64,000 nucleotides of DNA from Cupriavidus sp. YR651 (lineage in GTDB: Bacteria; Pseudomonadota; Gammaproteobacteria; Burkholderiales; Burkholderiaceae), in contig NZ_FMYZ01000003.1 in the NCBI RefSeq assembly GCF_900101625.1, positions 248,001 through 312,000 of the forward strand, read 5' to 3'. The notes below the pieces were generated by a model. It worked only from the letters and a program-made list of their open reading frames with translations, was not told the origin of the DNA and searched no databases. Of this stretch, positions 59,741 through 64,000 are shown piece after piece. Each line of letters opens with the position of its first letter. Position 1 is the first letter of the stretch. The position numbers and the translations under genes are program-made.

Positions 59741-61243
59741 ATGTCCGATCATCACAGGCTGGTACGCCGCCGCGTGCTCCAGTCCGCCGGTGCGCTCGCC
59801 GCGTTGGCGGCATCGCCGATCCGGGCCGCAGACCTGGCGGCGGAGGGCGTTGCAAATGGCGTTGCGAACGGTGCCGCAAATGCCGCCGTGAAAGCCGATG
59901 TCACCGCCAGGCTGGCGCGCTATATGGTCGCCGCGCGCGACACGGCGCTGCCTGAGGCGGTTGAACTCGCCTGCAAGCACCGCATCCTCGATACGTTGGG
60001 TGCGATGGTGTCGGGGTCGCGCATGACGCCGGGCGAGATGGCGGTGAAGTATGTGCGCACGCTTGGTGGCCAGCCGCAGGCCTCGGTGGTGGGTGCGTCG
60101 TTTCGTACGACTACCGTCAATGCTGCGCTGGCGAATGCGATGTGCGCGCACGCCGACGAGACCGACGATTTCGAGCCGGTCACCAAGGCCCATCCCGGCA
60201 GCGCCGTCGTTCCGGCCGCGCTGGCGGTGGGAGAAAAGGAGGGGCGCAACGGCACCGAACTCATGCGCGCCGTCGCGCTCGGCTATGACCTGTGCTGTCG
60301 CCTGTTGATGGCGCTGGGGCCCGATCTGGTGCGCGGCTCGCATCGGAGTGCCGAAGGCACGTCCTCGACCTTTGGCGCGCTGGGTGCCGCGGCGTCGCTC
60401 GCACGGCTGGATGAAACCGGCATGCGATACGCGCTCTCGTATTCCGCGCAGCAGGTGTCCGGGCTGTGGAGCTGGGTGAAAGACAAGGACCATATCGAGA
60501 AGGCGTTCGACTTCGCCGGCATGGGCGCGCGCAATGGCGTCACGGCGGTCGGCATGGTGCAGGCCGGGCTGACGGGCGTGTCTGACGTACTCGATGGCAC
60601 GCACAACCTGTTCATTGCGCTTTCGACGTCGCCAAAGCCGGAAGCCATGCTCGATCAGCTCGGCAAACGGTTCTATGTGACCGAGACCGCGATCAAGACG
60701 TTTTCCGTCGGATACCCCATCCAGTCGCCGCTGGATGCGCTGCTGACATTGCGCAAGGAACACGGGCTGACGCCTGACAATGTCCGCAGCATCCTCGTCA
60801 AGCTGCCGACCGATGCGGTCGGCATTGTCGGGGAAAGCGCCATGCCGGATGTGAACTGCCAGCATCTGGTGGCGGTCGCGCTGGTCAAGGGTGCGGTGTC
60901 GTTTGTCGACAGCCACGATGTGGCGCTGATGCGCGATCCGCGCATTGCCGCGCAGCGCGCCAAGGTCACGGTGGTGCCGGATCAGGCGTTGATGGACCCC
61001 GCCGCGCCGCGCGGTGCCATCGTCGAGGTGACGATGACCGACGGCCGCAAGGTCAATCATTTCACCCGGTTTCCGCCTGGTACCAAGGAGAATCCGCTGA
61101 GCACCGAGGCGGTCAATGCCAAGGCTCGCGATCTGATCGCGCCGGTGCTTGGCGCCAGCAAGACCGAGAAATTGATCGAACGGATCAACCACCTCGAGAA
61201 GGTGAACGACATTCGTCAGCTCCGCGCGCTCCTGACGGTGTGA
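59741..61243 (+). CDS. MmgE/PrpD-family protein with Tat signal peptide
   Basis: This is a 500-residue protein. A twin-arginine signal (VRRRVLQSAGALAALAASP, ending RAA) precedes a short Ala/Asn/Gly-rich repetitive linker (GVANGVANGAANAAV) and a full MmgE/PrpD domain with ANAMCAHADETDDFEPVTKA and DVNCQHLVAVALV. Export to the periplasm is unusual for a family of cytoplasmic enzymes. GGGAGGGG precedes ATG 59741. It shares the operon with a cytoplasmic paralogue (57367) and is followed by two lipoprotein genes, which suggests a periplasmic step acting on the substrate. Confidence 0.85.
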   Translation: MSDHHRLVRRRVLQSAGALAALAASPIRAADLAAEGVANGVANGAANAAVKADVTARLARYMVAARDTALPEAVELACKHRILDTLGAMVSGSRMTPGEMAVKYVRTLGGQPQASVVGASFRTTTVNAALANAMCAHADETDDFEPVTKAHPGSAVVPAALAVGEKEGRNGTELMRAVALGYDLCCRLLMALGPDLVRGSHRSAEGTSSTFGALGAAASLARLDETGMRYALSYSAQQVSGLWSWVKDKDHIEKAFDFAGMGARNGVTAVGMVQAGLTGVSDVLDGTHNLFIALSTSPKPEAMLDQLGKRFYVTETAIKTFSVGYPIQSPLDALLTLRKEHGLTPDNVRSILVKLPTDAVGIVGESAMPDVNCQHLVAVALVKGAVSFVDSHDVALMRDPRIAAQRAKVTVVPDQALMDPAAPRGAIVEVTMTDGRKVNHFTRFPPGTKENPLSTEAVNAKARDLIAPVLGASKTEKLIERINHLEKVNDIRQLRALLTV

Positions 61244-61408
61244 GCCCGCCGCTCGCGGCGGTGCATGCCCCGATTGACAGGCCGGAGTGGGTTGCAAATA
61301 CTGCACAGCGCTCCCCAGGCCTGCCGCGCGTATTCCGCCGAAGTCGTGCAGCCACCGGAGGCGTGGAATGATTTTGAGATGTCACTACAACCGATGCAGG
61401 AGACAACC

Positions 61409-62284
61409 ATGATCAGATGCCGCATGCTTTTTCTCGCCGCCGCCGTTGCCGTGCTCGCCGGCTGCGCTTCCTCCGTCACGACGTCGACGGCGGGCGCCCA
61501 GCAGCCAAAGCCGCCGGGGCAGATTGCCGCTGGCAAGGCCGAGGTGCTCTGGCTCGGGCAAGCCGCCACGCGGATTACCACGCCGGGTGGCAAAGTCATC
61601 GTCATCGACCCGTGGCTGACCACGAACCCGAAGACGCCGGCCGATTTCAAGCAGCTTGCCGCGCTGGGCAAGGTCGACCTGATCCTGGTGACACACGCCC
61701 ATGGCGACCATCTTGGCGATGCGCCTGCGCTGGCCAAGCTGAACAACGCGCCCATCTATACCGGCGGCGGCATGGGGCAGACGCTCGTCAGTCTGGGCAT
61801 GGTTCCGGCCGCGTTGTCGCAGCGGTTTGGCAAGAGCGGCACGATCGCGCCGTTCGGTGCGGGCGGACCCAAGATCACGGCGGTGCGCGCCGAACACTCG
61901 TCCGAACTGGTCTGGAAGAACCCGACCACGGACAAGGATGAAACCCACTACGCCGGAGAACCCGTGGGCTACATCATCGAACTCGAGAATGGCTTCAAGA
62001 TCTGGCATATGGGCGATACGGGCCTGTTCGGCGACATGGAGTTGATCGGCGAGCGCTACAAGCCCGACCTCGTGCTCATTCCGATTGGCGGCCACTTCAC
62101 GATGGGCCCGCAGGATGCGGCGATTGCGGTGCGCGACATGATCAAGCCCCGCTACGCGATTCCGATCCACTACCAGACCACGCCGCAGCTGCGCGGTACG
62201 CCGGCGGAATTCTCTGCGGCGCTCGGCGCTTCCGCCAGGACGAGCGTGCTCGTTCCCGAACCCGGTCAAAAGGTGGACTTCTGA
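61409..62284 (+). CDS. Metallo-beta-lactamase-fold lipoprotein hydrolase
   Basis: This is a 291-residue protein of the UlaG-like/metal-dependent-hydrolase branch. A lipoprotein signal with lipobox LAGC (MLFLAAAVAVLAGC) anchors it to a membrane. The metal site LVTHAHGDHLGD and later AEHSS, MGDTG and IPIHYQT hold the His and Asp ligands. CAGGAG precedes ATG 61409. Its TGA overlaps the next gene's ATG. It should hydrolyse a small cyclic ester, lactone or phosphodiester in the periplasm; the substrate is unknown. Confidence 0.87.
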   Translation: MIRCRMLFLAAAVAVLAGCASSVTTSTAGAQQPKPPGQIAAGKAEVLWLGQAATRITTPGGKVIVIDPWLTTNPKTPADFKQLAALGKVDLILVTHAHGDHLGDAPALAKLNNAPIYTGGGMGQTLVSLGMVPAALSQRFGKSGTIAPFGAGGPKITAVRAEHSSELVWKNPTTDKDETHYAGEPVGYIIELENGFKIWHMGDTGLFGDMELIGERYKPDLVLIPIGGHFTMGPQDAAIAVRDMIKPRYAIPIHYQTTPQLRGTPAEFSAALGASARTSVLVPEPGQKVDF

Positions 62285-63111
62285 TGGACCGGACGCGACG
62301 AACGATATGCGCCACCGGGCCGCTTGCCGCCGCACTCGCGCTGGTGGGTTGCGCCACCTCGGGCAGCTCGGGGACCGTCGGTTCCCGTGAAGCCGCGATC
62401 GCGGAGCTGGGCGGCACCGGCAAGCTGCGTGCGGCCATCAACCTTGGCAATCCGATTCTGGCGAGCCGCGCCGCGAATGGCGATCTCCAGGGCGTTTCTG
62501 TGGACCTCGCGCGCGAGGCGGCGCGGCGCCTCGCGCTGACACCGGAACTGGTGCCCTTTACATCGGCGGGAAGCGTGGTCGAAGCGGTCAAGGGCCGGCA
62601 GGTGGACCTCGCGTTCGTGGCGATCGATCCAGTGCGCGCGGCGGACATGGAGTACACGGCACCGTATGTGATCATCGAAGGGGCCTATCTCGTGCGTCAT
62701 GATTCGGCTCTGCAGCGCAACGAGGAGGTCGACCGTACGGGCACGCGCGTCGTGGTCGGCCGTGGCAGTGCATACGATCTGTTCCTGACGCGCGAGCTGC
62801 GTGCGGCCACGCTGGTACGCGCACCGACTTCGCCGGCTGTCACCGACATGTTCCTGGCGGAACGCCTGGATGTTGCGGCAGGCGTCAGGCAGCAGCTCGA
62901 AGCCGACGCGCGGCGCGTTGGCGGCGTGCGGCTGCTGCCCGGGCGCTTCATGGTGATCGAGCAGGCCATGGGCGTGCCAAAAGGGCGCGGTGCCGCGCGC
63001 ACCTGGCTGAGTGGCTTTATCGAGGAGATGAAGGCCTCGGGTTTTGTGGCCGATGCGCTGCGACGCCACGGTATCGAAGGCGCCGGCGTCGCCCCGCCTA
63101 TGCGGACCTAA
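62284..63111 (+). CDS. Family-3 solute-binding lipoprotein
   Basis: This 275-residue protein has a lipobox LVGC (about 20-23) and a family-3 extracellular solute-binding domain (RAAINLGNPILASRAANG, later AFVAIDPVRAADMEYTAPYV, each quoted in part of the domain). It overlaps the metallo-hydrolase gene by one base (ATGA-type coupling). No ABC permease or ATPase follows, so it is an orphan receptor that may present a product to another transporter or act in sensing. Confidence 0.87.
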   Translation: MDRTRRTICATGPLAAALALVGCATSGSSGTVGSREAAIAELGGTGKLRAAINLGNPILASRAANGDLQGVSVDLAREAARRLALTPELVPFTSAGSVVEAVKGRQVDLAFVAIDPVRAADMEYTAPYVIIEGAYLVRHDSALQRNEEVDRTGTRVVVGRGSAYDLFLTRELRAATLVRAPTSPAVTDMFLAERLDVAAGVRQQLEADARRVGGVRLLPGRFMVIEQAMGVPKGRGAARTWLSGFIEEMKASGFVADALRRHGIEGAGVAPPMRT

Positions 63112-63132
63112 GGCGGGCGCGATTGCAAGGCA

Positions 63133-63154
63133 CAAGGCACTTTCGGGTGCCTTG
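63133..63154. terminator. Perfect 8-bp stem hairpin after the lipoprotein gene
   Basis: CAAGGCAC and GTGCCTTG pair around a TTTCGG loop, 21 bp after the solute-binding lipoprotein stop. The position fits transcription termination of the operon, but the stem is not followed by a T-run. Confidence 0.5.
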
Positions 63155-63198
63155 CGTCACATCGGGCCCCGCTTTCGGCAGTCAACGCGCGAAGCTGT

Positions 63199-63542
63199 TA
63201 TAGTGCGGGACCTTGCCCGCGTTCAAAGCGACCGCGGCCGGGTGCCGGCCTCAAGACAATTACTCACCACCGGCGCCCTTCGGGCGTACACCCGAATCGA
63301 TCCGGGCCACATGGCCCGTCACCTACCTGACCCGCGGCCTGGTCCGCTCCGTACCCGGCACGCCCCGTACCAGCGCACCGGCCTACGCAAGCACGGTCAC
63401 TTCCGCGTCAATCGCGGCGACATGCATACGTGTCGCGGGTATTGACCCCATTCAATCGCGGCGAATCCTTCCGGCTGGCAGTGGCGCACATCGGTGCCCT
63501 CGCTCCCGCACGCGTGATCGCGCGAACAGAAATATGAGAACA
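63199..63542 (+). promoter_or_regulatory. Promoter-like -10 and long GC-rich leader before the small-protein/infA unit
   Basis: A TATAGT hexamer at 63199-63204 is the best -10 in the spacer; no good -35 is seen at 17 bases. The next 335 bases contain no credible gene but several hairpins, such as GCGCCC-TTCG-GGGCGT-like pairing near 63270 and GGGCC-ACAT-GGCCC near 63304-63317. A leader this long suggests RNA-level control of the downstream genes, perhaps by temperature. That role is inferred. Confidence 0.4.
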
Positions 63543-63815
63543 ATGAACGCTATTCCATCTCCGTACACGGTAGCCGTGTATCCCATCGAGCAGCAACCCG
63601 GCGTCTGGTTTGCCGCGTACCTCATCAGCGAATACAAGGACGGCACGGAACGCGTGCTGGCCAACGTCGCCATGCGTCACGACACGCATCGCTCGGCAGC
63701 CAAGGCCAAGCAAGCGGCCCGTAGCGCCGGCGAACGCGCCATCGCGCGACTGGCAACCCGTCCCCATCACCCGGGCGTATCCGCCCACGCCTATCAGGGA
63801 GCCCGTCATGGCTAA
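63543..63815 (+). CDS. Small conserved-looking protein upstream of infA
   Basis: This is a 90-residue basic protein of unknown function, beginning [18 protein letters not shown]. It has a central beta-rich part ([14 protein letters not shown]) and an Ala/Lys/Arg-rich helix that may bind nucleic acid. An in-frame ATG lies 9 bases earlier. Its last codons overlap the infA start by 8 bases, so the two are translationally coupled. Function unknown; a role in RNA or ribosome biology is suggested by position only. Confidence 0.7.
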   Translation: MNAIPSPYTVAVYPIEQQPGVWFAAYLISEYKDGTERVLANVAMRHDTHRSAAKAKQAARSAGERAIARLATRPHHPGVSAHAYQGARHG

Positions 63816-64000
63816 GGAAGAACTCGTCGAATTTGGTGGCCACGTTTCCGAAGTGCTGCCCGATAACCGCTTTCGCGTCATCCTGGAGAATGGATTCCAG
63901 GTATGGGCGTACTCGTCGGGCCGCATGAAGAAAAACCGCATCCGGATCCTTGCCGGCGATCGGGTCACGCTGGAGATGTCTCCCTACGACCTGACCAAGG
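63808..64000 (+). CDS. infA: Translation initiation factor IF-1, 5' part (runs off the window)
   Basis: Sixty-four codons of an S1/OB-fold protein are present; IF-1 is normally 72 to 90 residues, so the 3' end is missing. [28 protein letters not shown] and [19 protein letters not shown] with SPYDLTK are the IF-1 signature. IF-1 binds the 30S A site during initiation. The sequence differs from the common MAKDD start, as in the second IF-1 copy of Burkholderiales, so this is probably an accessory infA. It overlaps the small upstream gene by 8 bases. Confidence 0.93.
   Translation, partial: MAKEELVEFGGHVSEVLPDNRFRVILENGFQVWAYSSGRMKKNRIRILAGDRVTLEMSPYDLTK

Noticed and set aside
59372-61306. Long antisense open frame of 644 codons over the Tat MmgE/PrpD gene
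   Set aside because: The sense strand carries clear MmgE/PrpD and dehydrogenase motifs; the antisense frame has none and spans gene boundaries.
1-64000. CRISPR arrays, tRNA or rRNA genes, complete insertion sequences
   Set aside because: No regularly spaced repeats, cloverleaf-like segments, rRNA signatures, transposase motifs or paired terminal repeats were found on reading both strands.

Overview
The window is high-GC DNA from a beta-proteobacterium of the Burkholderiales, most likely a Cupriavidus/Ralstonia relative. The reasons are four orphan Bug-type (tripartite tricarboxylate transporter) periplasmic receptors, two Burkholderia-type porins, many LysR-type regulators, Tat-exported proteins and a betaproteobacterial-type IF-1 gene at the right edge. 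This is inferred from gene families; no rRNA or other marker is present. I see no tRNA, rRNA, CRISPR array, intact insertion sequence or phage. The gene mix is that of a catabolic accessory region or secondary replicon.

Layout. 1-3631: enoyl-CoA hydratase, ferredoxin, LysR regulator and aldehyde dehydrogenase. 4023-6869: a 948-residue TIR-transmembrane-WD40 protein. 7005-17085 (minus strand): a nine-gene run of MFS carrier, PyrK-like subunit, PyrDB-like dihydroorotate dehydrogenase, M20 carbamoyl-amino-acid hydrolase, dihydroorotase, aspartase, orotate phosphoribosyltransferase, malic enzyme and porin. A divergent XRE-family regulator at 17329 faces it across a region with nested inverted repeats. 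18235-24994: small unknown protein, adenosine-specific-kinase-like protein, NIPSNAP protein, Bug receptor, AraC and LysR regulators, two SDRs and an exported cNMP-fold-like protein. 24963-34417 (minus strand): a probable aromatic meta-cleavage operon (FAH-family enzyme, flavin hydroxylase, extradiol dioxygenase, MFS carrier, porin, class II aldolase, Bug receptor, aldehyde dehydrogenase) with a divergent IclR regulator. 35472-41843: quinone-oxidoreductase/LysR and MFS/LysR divergent pairs and two PLP enzymes. 42407-45986: isochorismatase-like hydrolase, aldehyde dehydrogenase and Tat-exported epoxide hydrolase. 46015-49741: LysR, Bug receptor, 2-hydroxyacid dehydrogenase and RraA-type aldolase. 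50544-55951: a second TIR-transmembrane protein, an exported unknown, a diguanylate cyclase with a periplasmic binding-protein partner, Ohr/OsmC and an Lrp regulator. 56344-63111: Bug receptor, two MmgE/PrpD proteins (one with a Tat signal), 2-hydroxyacid dehydrogenase, and two lipoproteins (metallo-beta-lactamase fold and solute-binding). 63199-64000: promoter-like site, long leader, small protein and the 5' part of infA.

The most interesting system is 7005-18210. Read in transcription order, the enzymes form a continuous route: orotate to dihydroorotate (PyrDB/PyrK run reductively), to N-carbamoyl-L-aspartate (dihydroorotase), to L-aspartate (M20 hydrolase), to fumarate (aspartase), and after fumarase to malate and pyruvate (malic enzyme). 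Its own carrier, porin and regulator complete it. I read it as a dedicated orotate/dihydroorotate catabolic operon, not pyrimidine biosynthesis. The chemistry is known from anaerobic orotate fermenters; the complete operon in an aerobic betaproteobacterium is the claim worth testing. Secondary points are the two TIR-transmembrane proteins, a perfect 18-bp palindrome before a LysR gene, the Tat-exported MmgE/PrpD module, and the long leader before infA.
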